Assembly (NCBI RefSeq): GCF_030409835.1
Contig: NZ_JAUFQO010000002.1
Span: forward strand, 124,001 to 188,000
Reading direction: 5' to 3'
DNA: 64,000 nt
Source: Lutimonas halocynthiae
GTDB taxonomy: Bacteria; Bacteroidota; Bacteroidia; Flavobacteriales; Flavobacteriaceae
The notes below the pieces were generated by a model. The model saw only the letters and a list, made by a program, of their open reading frames with translations, did not search any database and was not told where the DNA came from. This document shows positions 1-9,713 of this stretch, in pieces (positions within the stretch are counted from its first letter, which is position 1; each line of letters opens with the position of its first letter). The translations under genes were made by a program, and so were the position numbers.

Positions 1-378
1 AATTCTAAATCAAGCTACGTCATCACCGTAGGAGTTTCCTGTCTTTTTGGGATTTTAATGGGGCAGTTTGAAGTGAAATTCATTATTGATTTAGCTGTAT
101 ATGCCTTGATGTTTATTTATCCGATGGGTATATCGTTAATAATGTTGAATTTACTTTCAGAAAAATATGCCAGCCCAGTTGTTTTCAAAACCGTAGTGAG
201 CCTTGCAATTTTATTTAGTATTCCAGATTTTTTGAAGTTTTTGATCCCAGTCGAAAACCTGGAATTTTTATACCAAATAGTTCCCTTCTCAAGAGATGGC
301 TTAGGTTGGATAATACCTTCTTTACTTGGGTTTGTTCTGGCAAATGTGTACTGCACAATTAAAAATAACAAAGCCTAG
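1..378 (+). CDS. Branched-chain amino acid transporter (BrnQ-like), C-terminal part only
   Basis: The reading frame is open from base 1, so this is the 3' end (about 125 codons) of a gene that begins outside the window; the ATG at 58 is probably internal. The product is very hydrophobic, with about three membrane segments. The stretch MLNLLSEKYASP, the SIPDFL segment and the GLGWIIPSLLGF segment resemble the C-terminus of LIVCS-type branched-chain amino acid/cation symporters as I recall them. It converges on the aminopeptidase gene 23 bp downstream. The family call rests on recall of these short motifs; a different amino acid permease is possible. Confidence 0.62.
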   Translation, partial: NSKSSYVITVGVSCLFGILMGQFEVKFIIDLAVYALMFIYPMGISLIMLNLLSEKYASPVVFKTVVSLAILFSIPDFLKFLIPVENLEFLYQIVPFSRDGLGWIIPSLLGFVLANVYCTIKNNKA

Positions 379-401
379 TATATTTTAATCAAAAAAGCCG
401 C

Positions 402-1694
402 TTATTTGGCCATCCATTTTTCAATATCCTCTATTTCAATAGGAATATTTTTCATCAAATTGATTGGCTCACCAGTTTCTTGAATCACATAATCATCTTC
501 GAGTCGGATACCCAGGTTTTCATCCGGGATATAGATACCTGGTTCAACTGTAAAAACCATCCCGGCCACCATTGGTTCCGTCAGGATTCCATAATCATGC
601 GTATCAAGACCCATATGATGAGACGTACCGTGCATAAAATACTTTTTATAAGCTGGCCAGTTTGGATCTTCTTTGTCCACATCTTCTTTGGTGATAAGCC
701 CAAGCCCAATTAGCTCCTCGGTCATTAGTTTGCCAACTTCTACATGATAGTCAGCCCATATAGTACCAGGAACAAGTAGCTTAGCTGCAGCCTTTTTTAC
801 GCTGAGGACTGCATTATAAACCTGTTTTTGTCTCTCGGAAAATTTTCCGGATACAGGCACACAACGCGTCATGTCACTGGCATAATTAGCATACTCAGCC
901 CCTACATCCATTAAGACAACCTCACCTGCGTTACAAGCCTGGTTATTTTCTATATAATGCAGCACACAGGCGTTATAGCCGGAACCAATAATTGGTGTAT
1001 ACGCAAACCCGGCAGATCGGTTTCTTATAAATTCATGGATAAACTCGGCTTCAACTTCATATTCCATTACACCAGGTTTCATAAACCCTAAGACTCTTTT
1101 AAATCCTTTTTCTGTTATGTCACATGCTTTTTGGATCATTTCAATTTCCTGAGGCTCTTTGATAGATCTCAATCTTTGTATAATGGGTTGGCATCTTTTA
1201 TAAGTATGAGCCGGATATTTTTCTTGCAGCCATTTAATAAATCGCGCGTCTCTGGTTTCAGTCTCTATACTGGCTCTATAGTGTTCATTTGTATTGATAT
1301 AAACTACCTCGGCCTGAGTCATCAGTTCGAACAATACTTTCTGCATATCCTGAAGCCAATAGACCGTAGCAATACCAGATGTTTCAAGCGCCTTAGGTTT
1401 GTCTAGTTTTTCACCTTCCCAAACGGCAATATGTTCATTGGTTTCTTTTAGAAATAAAATTTCTCGATTTTCCTTTTTTGGACAATCAGGAAAAATGACC
1501 AAGACACTTTCTTCCTGGTCTACACCAGAGAGGTAAAATATATCTCTTTGTTGAGCAAATGGCAAAGTGGAGTCAGCGCTTATAGGATAGATATCATTCG
1601 AATTAAAAACAGCCATTGAATTGGGCACCATTTTTTCTGCGAACTTAGCTCTGTTTTGAATGAATAATTGTTTGCCTATTGGAAGATATTTCAT
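402..1694 (-). CDS. pepP: Aminopeptidase P family Xaa-Pro peptidase (M24)
   Basis: Metallopeptidase that removes the N-terminal residue ahead of proline; 430 aa, the usual length for the family. The N-terminal half is the creatinase/APP-N domain and the C-terminal half is the pita-bread fold. The dinuclear metal ligands are all visible: D263 (LMDVG), D274 (SDMTR), H359 in HGTSHHMGLDTHD, E384 in TVEPGIY and E399 in RLEDD. There is no signal peptide, so it is cytoplasmic. It is monocistronic, with a TAnnTTTG -7 box 28 bp upstream of the start codon, and converges with the transporter fragment at base 378. The call is firm; exact substrate preference cannot be read from sequence. Confidence 0.93.
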   Translation of the reverse strand: MKYLPIGKQLFIQNRAKFAEKMVPNSMAVFNSNDIYPISADSTLPFAQQRDIFYLSGVDQEESVLVIFPDCPKKENREILFLKETNEHIAVWEGEKLDKPKALETSGIATVYWLQDMQKVLFELMTQAEVVYINTNEHYRASIETETRDARFIKWLQEKYPAHTYKRCQPIIQRLRSIKEPQEIEMIQKACDITEKGFKRVLGFMKPGVMEYEVEAEFIHEFIRNRSAGFAYTPIIGSGYNACVLHYIENNQACNAGEVVLMDVGAEYANYASDMTRCVPVSGKFSERQKQVYNAVLSVKKAAAKLLVPGTIWADYHVEVGKLMTEELIGLGLITKEDVDKEDPNWPAYKKYFMHGTSHHMGLDTHDYGILTEPMVAGMVFTVEPGIYIPDENLGIRLEDDYVIQETGEPINLMKNIPIEIEDIEKWMAK

Positions 1695-1721
1695 GAGAAA
1701 GTGTATTTATTCTTAGTTTAA

Positions 1722-1729
1722 CAAAACTA
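1722..1729 (-). promoter_or_regulatory. Bacteroidetes -7 promoter box of pepP
   Basis: Read on the minus strand this is TAGTTTTG, matching the Bacteroidetes -7 consensus TAnnTTTG. It lies 28 bp upstream of the pepP ATG, which leaves a short leader. A convincing -33 TTTG is not evident. Confidence 0.5.
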
Positions 1730-1798
1730 TGAATTTTAAGCAGAATTCAAGGGTAAAAGAGAAAAATTACGAGCAGAATGTTTTAGTATATTTAAGCC

Positions 1799-2419
1799 AT
1801 GAAAAAAATTGTTCTATTGAGTATAATAATGATTGCTGTGCAATTTCAAGGCAAATGCCAACAGATCGATTCAGGGTTTTCGGCGCTGAGTAGTCCTGAA
1901 AAATGGTGGGTTGTATGGCATCCATTTAAAGCTAAAAAGGCATTAGATGTGTCAATAAAGACATTGGCGATCACCGATTCTATAAAAAAAGAAGGCTTGA
2001 TAGGTACTGATTTAAATGGAGGACGATTAGATGCTTTTAAGCATACTTATTGGATGGTGGTTTTGAGTAAACATATTGGTCCTAAAGCCGCAAATAGCCT
2101 GGGGAATGCTCATGAAAAAGGTAATTATAAGACATTCAAGAACGGGGGTAAAGAAGATGGATTTTTGCCAGATAAAGCTGCTTCTGATATGGATTTACAT
2201 AATAATAAAGCAGGCATAGACATTTATAATCAAAACGCTCAAGAATCTGAGTATGCCATGATCGATCTGGTTATAAACGCGCTCTATAAAGGCAGGTTAA
2301 GAATGATCAAAAAAGAAGGGTCTAATTTTTTAAACTGTGAAGGATATGTCATTGAGCCTTCAGATTTGATCGGAACATGGGAAAACGAAAAATGCCTTAT
2401 ACCTACCAGTGATTTATAA
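1799..2419 (+). CDS. Secreted DUF6973-like protein
   Basis: A 206-residue protein with a clear N-terminal signal peptide (MKKIVLLSIIMIAVQFQGKC, ending near residue 20), so it is probably periplasmic or exported. The mature part has the pattern RLDAFKHTYWMVVLSKHIG followed by NAHEKGNY and SDMDLHNNKAG. This H/D-rich arrangement resembles the DUF6973 family of small secreted proteins that look like hydrolases, but no activity is established to my knowledge. It stands alone and converges with the large repeat protein downstream (12 bp between the stop codons). The domain assignment is from memory of motif layout. Confidence 0.6.
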   Translation: MKKIVLLSIIMIAVQFQGKCQQIDSGFSALSSPEKWWVVWHPFKAKKALDVSIKTLAITDSIKKEGLIGTDLNGGRLDAFKHTYWMVVLSKHIGPKAANSLGNAHEKGNYKTFKNGGKEDGFLPDKAASDMDLHNNKAGIDIYNQNAQESEYAMIDLVINALYKGRLRMIKKEGSNFLNCEGYVIEPSDLIGTWENEKCLIPTSDL

Positions 2420-2430
2420 ATGGAACCTAC

Positions 2431-5400
2431 TTATTTCAATGTTTCATAATCTTTGAATACGCTGAGATTTGATTTCTCTACTTCTTTTCTATAGTCCAGC
2501 CAGTCGGTTGAATAAAAATCGTTAATGGATTTTATAACCGGATCAAGTTTTGAATTTGCATTTTCAATGAGTTGATTTTCTGTTTTTCCAGGCAGCGTTT
2601 GCAATTGACTTGTGTAATTATTGGCATTATTCAAATAGGAGATAACGGTTGGCTCTTTATTTGAGGTGATACCTTGTCTTTTATCTTCTGGACCCAATAA
2701 CTGGTCAATAAGCAAATCGATAGATTTCTGAATACTGTCGCTTGATGCGATCAGATCTTTATGAAGGACTTCATCTATACTTTTGGCCTGATTCTTAATT
2801 TTAGTAATGGTGGTTTTTGATGTTTTAAGTCGTTCAACAGATCTAAATGCCAGGTCTTTCTTTCCTTCAAGGCTCTTTAGCATGTCATGTTTCGTTTTTA
2901 AAACTTCCTGTGAAATATCAAATCTTGGATCATAAACCACTTTAACACGGGTTGAATCTTTTAGACCTTGATAGTGTAAAACAAGTTTGTATTCTCCTGG
3001 AATTACCTTAAGGCCTGAGGGTTCTTTTTTGGTGCTTACTGCTTTTCTGGAAGGAGAAAAGACGCCTTTTTCATCTAGTTGCCAATACATACGATGCAGT
3101 CCTTTTTCCTTAGGAGCTTTCAATTGTAAAGTTCTAATCAGCGTATCTTTTTGGTTGTATATGTTTAGAATAAGAGAATCACTTTTACTTTTTGTTATGG
3201 AGTCAATCTTAGTTTCCTGAACTGGCTTTTTATTGTTTAAGACATACGTAATCATGGCTCCATATTTTCTGTTCTCGCCATTGAAAATTGCGTTGCCTCC
3301 AAACCTGGTGCCAGTTGGTTGTTGATATTGGGCCAGATAGGCTGTAGGAGGTTGAAAAATACCGAGTTCTTTGTCAATTTCGGATATTCCGGATGCTGCT
3401 ATTTCGCGCAATGGCCTGATGTCATCCAATACATAAAATGAACGCCCAAATGTAGCAATCGCAAGGTCATGTTCTTTTGGATGAATAATCATATCCATGG
3501 TAGGAACACTTGGATAATTCTTAGTCCATTTTGTCCAGGTATTTGCTTCATCCAAACTGATATATAAGCCATTTTCTGTACCTAGAAAAAGTAATTTTTT
3601 TTCGATCGGGTCTTGAACCATAGAAAGGCTATATCCAAAAGTTTCATTCTGATCAGTTAAAAGAGATTCCCATGTCTTTCCATAATCTCTGGTTCTGAAC
3701 AAGTAGGGTTTAAAATCAAAATTTCTATAATTATTAACCACAGCATAGGCTTCTCCTTTTGTAAAAGATGAGGTTTTAATTTGAGCCACCCAGCCATCTT
3801 TGGGGTATCCCTTTAAACTGGGTGTTATATTTGACCAATTCTGCCCTCCATCTTTGCTGAGTTGGATCCTACCATCATCAGTGCCGACCCATAAAACATC
3901 TTTTTCAAGCGTACCTGGGCTAATAACCAGTATGGTGCAATAATTTTCAGCCCCTGTTGCGTCCATGGTAAGGCCACCACTGTCATATTGTTTTTGTTTT
4001 TCTGGATCGTTGGTTGTTAAGTCAGGAGAGATAATCTCCCATTCGTGTCCTTGATTAATGGATTTATGGACAAATTGACTGCCAAAATAAATACGCTCTT
4101 CATCAAATGGATCCATTGCAATCGCGGCGTTCCAATTGAATCGAAGTTTGGTATCAGGGTCAGGATGGGTTGGTCTGATCAATTTTGAAGCACCCGTTTT
4201 TCGATCATAGCGACTCACATAGCCTTGTTGTGACATGCCATAACCAAATCGATAATCTTTAGGGTCGGGAATAACATCAAAGCCATCTCCAAACATAATT
4301 TCCTGCCAATAGGCATTTCTGATGCCCTGGGTCTTGAATGTATAGGCAGGACCCACCCAGGATCCATTATCTTGCATCCCACCATAAAGATTATAAGGAA
4401 ATTCATTGTCAACATTAATATGGTAAAATTGTCCAACCGGAAGGTTTTCAACAAACCTCCATGATTTGCCTTTATCTTGAGTGATGTTTAGACCTCCGTC
4501 ATTACCATCTATCATAAAATCGGGGTTCTCAGGATGAATCCACCAGGCGTGATGATCAGGGTGTATCCCGGCATCAGAATTATAGGCAGGCATTAATTGC
4601 TTAAAACTTTTTCCTCCGTCAATGCTATAATTTACATAAGTAAATACCGTATACAATCTATGTTCGTTAAGAGGATCAACAAATATATCTGAATAGTAAA
4701 ATGGTCGGTTACCAATTCCTGTACTTCCTCTTCCTGAAGAATTACTATTGATCAATTTCCATTTAAAACCACCATCATCAGATCTGTATAATCCGTTTTT
4801 TTTGGCTTCAATCAGCGCATAAACAACTTTTGGATTGCTCCTGGATATGGCTAGTCCAATTCTACCCAAGTCGCCTTCAGGAAGTCCGTCATCTTTGGTT
4901 TTTCTTGTCCAGTTTTCCCCTCCATCATACGTGATATATAAGCCAGACCCTTCACCTCCTGATCGGAAAGTATATGGCTTACGTCTGTGTTGCCACATGG
5001 CAGCGATTAATTTATTTGGATTGTTTTCATCAACAACTAAATCTGCAGCGCCTGTTTTGTTATTGACAAACAAAATATTTTTCCAGGTTTTACCTCCGTC
5101 TATAGTTTTGAAAACACCTCTTTCGGGATGTTCTCCCCATGGCGAACCTATAGCTGCAACATATACGATATCAGGATTATCTCTATCGATAATTATTCTG
5201 TGAATGTTTCTGGTTTTTTCTAATCCCATCAAAGTCCAGTTTTCACCTCCATCAAGACTTTTGTATATACCATAACCACCGTTCAAACTATTTCTAGGGT
5301 TTCCTTCACCTGTTCCTACCCAAATAACATCCGGATTACTCTGTTGAATTTTGATCGCACCAATTCCCTGTATATTTTCTTTATCAAAAATGGGTTTCCA

Positions 5401-5619
5401 TGAAATACCTTGGCTTTCTGATTTCCAAACTCCTCCAGAGGCGGCTCCAACATAGATTACATTAGGTTTATCATTCACAACGTCTACAGCAGTTATTCTT
5501 CCGCTCATTCCGGCTGGCCCAACTGCTCTGACTTTCATTCCCGTTAACTTTTCAATATCAAATTGCTGGGCATGGGTCAAAACGCTTGTCATGACCAATA
5601 GAAGTAGTATTTTTTTCAT
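2431..5619 (-). CDS. Sortilin/VPS10-like beta-propeller repeat protein (BNR/YVTN-type), secreted
   Basis: A 1062-residue exported protein. I chose the ATG at 5619 because MKKILLLLVMTSVLTHAQQ is a good signal peptide; the longer frame from 5673 would add 18 polar residues and run into the divergent promoter region. Residues 30 to about 700 hold many BNR/Asp-box-like repeats (SxDGGxxW, as in KSLDGGENW, KTIDGGKTW, TYDGGENWT and SKDGGQNW) that build VPS10/sortilin-type propellers. The last 250 residues are helical and lysine-rich. Proteins of this layout in Bacteroidetes are annotated as VPS10-domain or glycosyl-hydrolase-like; no catalytic site is apparent here. The gene is divergent from the TPM gene. 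Function unknown beyond a binding-scaffold fold. Confidence 0.8.
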   Translation of the reverse strand: MKKILLLLVMTSVLTHAQQFDIEKLTGMKVRAVGPAGMSGRITAVDVVNDKPNVIYVGAASGGVWKSESQGISWKPIFDKENIQGIGAIKIQQSNPDVIWVGTGEGNPRNSLNGGYGIYKSLDGGENWTLMGLEKTRNIHRIIIDRDNPDIVYVAAIGSPWGEHPERGVFKTIDGGKTWKNILFVNNKTGAADLVVDENNPNKLIAAMWQHRRKPYTFRSGGEGSGLYITYDGGENWTRKTKDDGLPEGDLGRIGLAISRSNPKVVYALIEAKKNGLYRSDDGGFKWKLINSNSSGRGSTGIGNRPFYYSDIFVDPLNEHRLYTVFTYVNYSIDGGKSFKQLMPAYNSDAGIHPDHHAWWIHPENPDFMIDGNDGGLNITQDKGKSWRFVENLPVGQFYHINVDNEFPYNLYGGMQDNGSWVGPAYTFKTQGIRNAYWQEIMFGDGFDVIPDPKDYRFGYGMSQQGYVSRYDRKTGASKLIRPTHPDPDTKLRFNWNAAIAMDPFDEERIYFGSQFVHKSINQGHEWEIISPDLTTNDPEKQKQYDSGGLTMDATGAENYCTILVISPGTLEKDVLWVGTDDGRIQLSKDGGQNWSNITPSLKGYPKDGWVAQIKTSSFTKGEAYAVVNNYRNFDFKPYLFRTRDYGKTWESLLTDQNETFGYSLSMVQDPIEKKLLFLGTENGLYISLDEANTWTKWTKNYPSVPTMDMIIHPKEHDLAIATFGRSFYVLDDIRPLREIAASGISEIDKELGIFQPPTAYLAQYQQPTGTRFGGNAIFNGENRKYGAMITYVLNNKKPVQETKIDSITKSKSDSLILNIYNQKDTLIRTLQLKAPKEKGLHRMYWQLDEKGVFSPSRKAVSTKKEPSGLKVIPGEYKLVLHYQGLKDSTRVKVVYDPRFDISQEVLKTKHDMLKSLEGKKDLAFRSVERLKTSKTTITKIKNQAKSIDEVLHKDLIASSDSIQKSIDLLIDQLLGPEDKRQGITSNKEPTVISYLNNANNYTSQLQTLPGKTENQLIENANSKLDPVIKSINDFYSTDWLDYRKEVEKSNLSVFKDYETLK

Positions 5620-5704
5620 TTTAGAATTGTTGTGGTGATAATTAGGTATTGCTGGTTTTTTGGTATATTGCATATCAATAATACAAAGAAATTTTGTGAT
5701 ACTA

Positions 5705-6517
5705 ATGCACAGTAAATTTAGTAAGATTTCCGGTTTTTTACTTTTGTTTCTTTTGACGGTAACATTGCCGTTAAATGCCCAAGATTACTTGCCTGCGAAG
5801 CCTAAAAAACAGACTAGCGTTTATGATCAGGCTGGAATGATGCGTGGTGATGAAGCGAAACAACTTGAACAGAAACTGGTCAGTTATAGCGATACAACTT
5901 CTACCCAGATTGTGGTGGTAACAATTAATTCGCTTCAGGGAAATGATATTGCATTATATGGTACTGAACTTGCCCATAAATGGGGCATAGGTCAAAAAGA
6001 TAAGGATAATGGTATTCTCCTTCTGGTTTCAAAGGAAGATAGACGCATGACCATTAGAACAGGCTATGGCATGGAACACCTCTTGACTGATGCTTTGTCA
6101 AGAAGAATCATTGAAAACATTATAACTCCAGCTTTTAAACAAGGTAATTATTATCAGGGCCTTGATCAGGGAACCTCGGCGATTATGCAGGTTATGAGTG
6201 GTGAATATCAAGGTGAAAGAGCTTATGAAGGCCCGGAAGGTAAGATTCCGGCATTATTCATAGTCATTGTTTTTATTGTGATTATAATGATACTTTCGAG
6301 GAGGAAAAAAGGCGGAGGTAAAAATGGAGGTAGAAAATCAGGAGGATTCTCCTTACTTGACGCCATAATCCTGAGTAATGCAGGCAGAGGTGGTTTTGGC
6401 GGCAGCAGAGGCGGCTTTGGTAGTAGTTCAGGCGGCGGTTTTGGCAGCGGTGGCGGCTTTGGCGGTGGTTTCGGTGGCGGCGGTTTTGGCGGCGGCGGAG
6501 CTAGTGGCGGGTGGTAG
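5705..6517 (+). CDS. TPM-domain membrane-anchored protein (YgcG family)
   Basis: About 270 residues starting at MHSKFSKISGFLLLFLL, which gives a proper signal peptide; the upstream ATG at 5660 adds 15 residues with no signal-like character. The order is signal peptide, TPM domain (roughly residues 35-165, including VYDQAGMM, TQIVVVTINSL and DNGILLLVSKEDRRMTIRTGYGMEHLL), one membrane helix (ALFIVIVFIVIIMIL), a basic patch and a C-terminal tail made almost wholly of Gly, Ser and Phe. The GGFGGG tail is typical of the YgcG branch. TPM proteins are linked to phosphatase-like activity and photosystem repair in plants; the bacterial role is unclear. Confidence 0.85.
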   Translation: MHSKFSKISGFLLLFLLTVTLPLNAQDYLPAKPKKQTSVYDQAGMMRGDEAKQLEQKLVSYSDTTSTQIVVVTINSLQGNDIALYGTELAHKWGIGQKDKDNGILLLVSKEDRRMTIRTGYGMEHLLTDALSRRIIENIITPAFKQGNYYQGLDQGTSAIMQVMSGEYQGERAYEGPEGKIPALFIVIVFIVIIMILSRRKKGGGKNGGRKSGGFSLLDAIILSNAGRGGFGGSRGGFGSSSGGGFGSGGGFGGGFGGGGFGGGGASGGW

Positions 6518-6522
6518 CCAAG

Positions 6523-7074
6523 CTAAGATACTTTGTCAACTGAAAGAATTACATTGTTTTCATTTCCAGGATCTTTTATTTCCTTTTGTAATTTGAACCC
6601 GTTTTTTTCTAGTAATTTCAAAGAATTTTGATTGGCATAATGGGTATAAGCAACAATATGCTCAAAGTTTAAAGTACTGAATCCGAATTCAATTACTTTA
6701 CTTAAGGCCTCATTCATAATGCCTTGATTTTGATAATCAGGGTGCAAAGAATAGCCTGCCTCTGCAGTCTTCAGATCTTCTGAGAAACTCCAAAGGCAAA
6801 CAGATCCTATCATTTTTTCATCTTCTTTTCTGCATATTGCCCAATTGATATTGTCTCCGTCTTCGAAGCCTTTTTGAATCATATTCATGAAATCAATGGC
6901 ATCTTCTATTTTTTTGGCGCCTTCCCTTTTTATAAAGGCATTGACAGTTTTGTCAGACCTAAGGAAAAACATCATTTCCTGATCATTGCTATTCAAATTT
7001 CTCAATAACAGACGAGAAGTTGTCAGTTCTGGGAACGATTGAAACGGAAAATCCAGTGTGTGCATAGTACTCAT
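6523..7074 (-). CDS. GNAT-family N-acetyltransferase (RimJ/RimL type)
   Basis: A 183-residue single-domain acetyltransferase. The N-terminal TSRLLLRNLNSND is the usual opening of RimJ/RimL-like GNATs, ENxxxI-type acetyl-CoA binding is suggested by AGYSLHPDYQNQGIMNEALSK (a variant of the Q/R-x-x-G-x-G/A loop, with IMN in place of the second glycine region), and the C-terminal NQNSLKLLEKNGFKLQ is the conserved last helix and strand. The target could be a ribosomal protein, another protein terminus or a small amine; sequence does not decide. It converges with the TPM gene (5 bp between them) and lies just downstream of the YciI lipoprotein gene. Confidence 0.85.
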   Translation of the reverse strand: MSTMHTLDFPFQSFPELTTSRLLLRNLNSNDQEMMFFLRSDKTVNAFIKREGAKKIEDAIDFMNMIQKGFEDGDNINWAICRKEDEKMIGSVCLWSFSEDLKTAEAGYSLHPDYQNQGIMNEALSKVIEFGFSTLNFEHIVAYTHYANQNSLKLLEKNGFKLQKEIKDPGNENNVILSVDKVS

Positions 7075-7080
7075 ATAATT

Positions 7081-7599
7081 TTATTCAGATTCAATTACAT
7101 CATTTTTAGATACCGAATAATGTATATCGTTTAAAGCCATTAAGGCAGCAGACCCATACCATTCTTTTAATTCCATACTTAGAACTCCTGCCTGAATAGA
7201 AGGGTCAGAATTTGTCAAGGCCTCAGCCTCTTCTATATTATCTACATCGAAAATGTAAATACCTCTAAGCTCTCCGTCACCGAAGAATGGCCCGGCTAAC
7301 ACTAACTTGCCTTCATTGGCTAAACGGCCTATGTTTTGCATATGGGCTCTTTGTAATTCACCTTTTTTGATGGAATCAACACTTTTGTTTGGGCCTCTTT
7401 TTAAAAATGCCATGACATATTTCTTCATCCCGTAATCATCGGCTCCATATGAGGCTGCTTTTACAGAATCAAATTTACGGGGGTCTATTTCGTTTATAAC
7501 CAGATCAGTATTCTCTGTGATTTTGCTTTTCTCTTCGCACGCTGTAATGAGCATTAAGCTAAATAGTATTGTAATTAAACTCGAGATTGTTGTTTTCAT
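7081..7599 (-). CDS. YciI-domain lipoprotein
   Basis: 172 residues. I start at the ATG at 7599 because MKTTISSLITILFSLMLITACEEK is a lipoprotein signal with lipobox ITAC; the longer frame from 7677 has no signal at its front. The mature protein carries a YciI-like ferredoxin-fold domain (about residues 50-150): KKYVMAFLKRGPN, then HMQNIGRLANEGKLVLAGPFFGDGELRGIYIFDV, then EAEALTNSDPSIQAG. YciI proteins are usually cytoplasmic; a lipid-anchored version would sit in the periplasm or outer membrane. It is probably co-directional with der but separated by 144 bp containing hairpin-forming sequence. Role unknown. Confidence 0.8.
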   Translation of the reverse strand: MKTTISSLITILFSLMLITACEEKSKITENTDLVINEIDPRKFDSVKAASYGADDYGMKKYVMAFLKRGPNKSVDSIKKGELQRAHMQNIGRLANEGKLVLAGPFFGDGELRGIYIFDVDNIEEAEALTNSDPSIQAGVLSMELKEWYGSAALMALNDIHYSVSKNDVIESE

Positions 7600-7743
7600 G
7601 CCAAGGGATTTGAGTTGATAATACGGTTCAATATGCAGGAATAAACCTTCCTGCAAAGGCCTAACTATTCCAAGCAAATGATTTAGCTGATTTAAAAGCT
7701 CGTTGCTAAATCAGTTAATCAATAAAGATACAATATAGGAAAC

Positions 7744-9048
7744 TTATTTTTTTCTAAAATAGATTACAATAGGCACTCCTTTGAAGTCGTATATTTCTCT
7801 CATCTTATTCTCAATATAGCGCTTGTAAGGATCCTTCACATATTGGGGAAGATTTGCAAAAAACACAAACTGTGGTGTTGGTGATGGCAGTTGCATACAG
7901 TATTTGATCTTAATATATTTGCCCTTGTAAGCAGGTGGTGGATTTTGTTTCATAATATCCAACATCGTCTCATTTAGTTTACTCGTGGCAATCTTCTGTT
8001 TTCTATTTTCAAAAACTTCTACGGCAGTTTCAATGGCCTTAAAGATTCTTTGTTTTGTTAATGCAGAAATGAATACGATTGGTACGTCAGTGAAAGGCGC
8101 AGTTTCCCTTCTGATCATGGCCTCAAACTCCTTTGTGGTGTGGGTGTCTTTTTCAACCAAATCCCATTTATTTACCAATATGACAATACCTTTTTTATTC
8201 TTTTCAGCCAGCCAAAATATATTTTGATCTTGTCCTTCAAACCCTCTGGTAGCGTCAATGACTAAAATACAAACATCACTGTATTCTATTGCACGAACTG
8301 ATCTCATCACCGAATAAAATTCAAGGTCATCTCTAACCTTTGATTTTTTTCTTATTCCAGCAGTATCAACTAGGTTGAAATCAAAACCAAACCTGTTGTA
8401 TTTTGTATGATTAGAATCTCTTGTTGTTCCGGCTATATCAGTAACGATGTAGCGGTCTTCACCAATCAATGCATTTATAAACGAAGATTTACCGGCATTA
8501 GGTCTTCCAACAACAGCAAACCTGGGTAACTCATCTGCAACAACTTCCTCTTTTAAGGGAAGGGCTTCAACAATGGCATCTAATAATTCGCCTGTTCCAC
8601 TTCCATTTGTACTGGCAATAGTATAATAATCACCCATCCCTAAGGCGTAGAACTCAACGGCATCAGCTGCTCTTTTGGAATTATCCACTTTGTTGACCGC
8701 TAAAAAAACTGGTTTTTTTGCTTGTCTCAGCAATTGAGCAACTTCTTCATCCATCCCGGTAATACCACTTTCAACATCAACCATAAAAATGATGGCGTCT
8801 GATTCTTCAATGGCTAATTCGACCTGTTTGTCAATTTCAGCCTCAAATATATCATCACTACCAACTACATAACCTCCGGTGTCGATTAAAGAAAACTCTC
8901 TCCCGTTCCAATCTGTCTTTCCGTAATGTCTATCTCTTGTTACGCCACTAACAGCATCAACAATGGCTTCTCTTCTCTGAACCAAACGATTGAAAAGCGT
9001 TGATTTCCCTACATTTGGCCGACCTACGATAGCTACAATATTTCCCAT
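7744..9048 (-). CDS. der: GTPase Der (EngA), ribosome assembly
   Basis: Essential tandem GTPase that assists 50S subunit assembly; 434 aa as usual. First G domain: GRPNVGKST (9-17), DTGG (56-59), NKVD (119-122). Second G domain: GRPNAGKSS (181-189), DTAG, NKWD. The C-terminal KH-like domain ends with the conserved [16 protein letters not shown]. The gene has its own promoter box (9070-9077) 21 bp upstream. Nothing odd was seen. Confidence 0.98.
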   Translation of the reverse strand: MGNIVAIVGRPNVGKSTLFNRLVQRREAIVDAVSGVTRDRHYGKTDWNGREFSLIDTGGYVVGSDDIFEAEIDKQVELAIEESDAIIFMVDVESGITGMDEEVAQLLRQAKKPVFLAVNKVDNSKRAADAVEFYALGMGDYYTIASTNGSGTGELLDAIVEALPLKEEVVADELPRFAVVGRPNAGKSSFINALIGEDRYIVTDIAGTTRDSNHTKYNRFGFDFNLVDTAGIRKKSKVRDDLEFYSVMRSVRAIEYSDVCILVIDATRGFEGQDQNIFWLAEKNKKGIVILVNKWDLVEKDTHTTKEFEAMIRRETAPFTDVPIVFISALTKQRIFKAIETAVEVFENRKQKIATSKLNETMLDIMKQNPPPAYKGKYIKIKYCMQLPSPTPQFVFFANLPQYVKDPYKRYIENKMREIYDFKGVPIVIYFRKK

Positions 9049-9069
9049 GTTTTTTTTCTAAAATCGGTG

Positions 9070-9077
9070 CAAAGATA
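9070..9077 (-). promoter_or_regulatory. -7 promoter box of der
   Basis: Minus-strand TATCTTTG, a full match to TAnnTTTG, placed 21 bp before the der start codon. The same TATCTTTG box precedes tpiA. Confidence 0.55.
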
Positions 9078-9182
9078 CGCTTATAAAGTTGAACTTGAAA
9101 ACAGCTATATAGGATTAAAAAAAAACCTATATTTAACCCTTATAACTTGAAAAATAAAGCCTTAAGTCATATACTATAAGCC

Positions 9183-9713
9183 ATGAATGATCCTATACAT
9201 GACGATGAATTAAATCGCATTCTGTTAAAACCCAGATTCAAATTAAAGTTTGAAGCTTCGAAGGAGGAAATTCTGCAGCAATTCAAAGAAAGTTTGGAGC
9301 GTAAGGATTGTATTTATAATAGTCAAATTATTGATCATCATATCGTGATTGACGTACCGGAATTAGAGGAACATTTTTGGTCTCCTCAGTTACACGTCGA
9401 AATTGAAAAAGAGGATGGTATAACAGTGGTAAAGGGGATTCTTGGTCCGAGGCCTAAAATCTGGACTTTCTTTATGTTTCTTCATTTCATTGTGGCTATT
9501 GCTTTTTTTGTTTTTTTCGTGATCTTTTATTCCAGGTGGAGCTTAGACCAGGAATACAAACTAGCAATGATGATGTGTTTTCTTATGCCCTTTGTCTGGA
9601 TAGCACTTTATTTTATCGGACAATTAGGTAAGAAATTTGGTTATAAACAAATGTTGGGATTACACGATCTCCTGACTAAAGCATTGAAGAATTTTAAAAC
9701 GGTTAAAGGTTAA
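9183..9713 (+). CDS. Conserved membrane protein, two transmembrane helices
   Basis: 176 residues of unknown function. The first 95 are soluble and contain a [12 protein letters not shown] segment that resembles the opening of small alpha/beta ligand-binding domains. Two membrane helices follow (roughly 98-120 and 128-150), then a short basic tail. The stop codon overlaps the end of pyrF on the other strand by 4 bp. I do not recognise a family; GTP-binding or stress roles would be guesses. Confidence 0.7.
   Translation: MNDPIHDDELNRILLKPRFKLKFEASKEEILQQFKESLERKDCIYNSQIIDHHIVIDVPELEEHFWSPQLHVEIEKEDGITVVKGILGPRPKIWTFFMFLHFIVAIAFFVFFVIFYSRWSLDQEYKLAMMMCFLMPFVWIALYFIGQLGKKFGYKQMLGLHDLLTKALKNFKTVKG

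Noticed and set aside
6378-6596. 72-codon Ala/Val-rich frame inside the TPM gene
   Set aside because: It is an out-of-frame reading of the Gly-rich tail codons.
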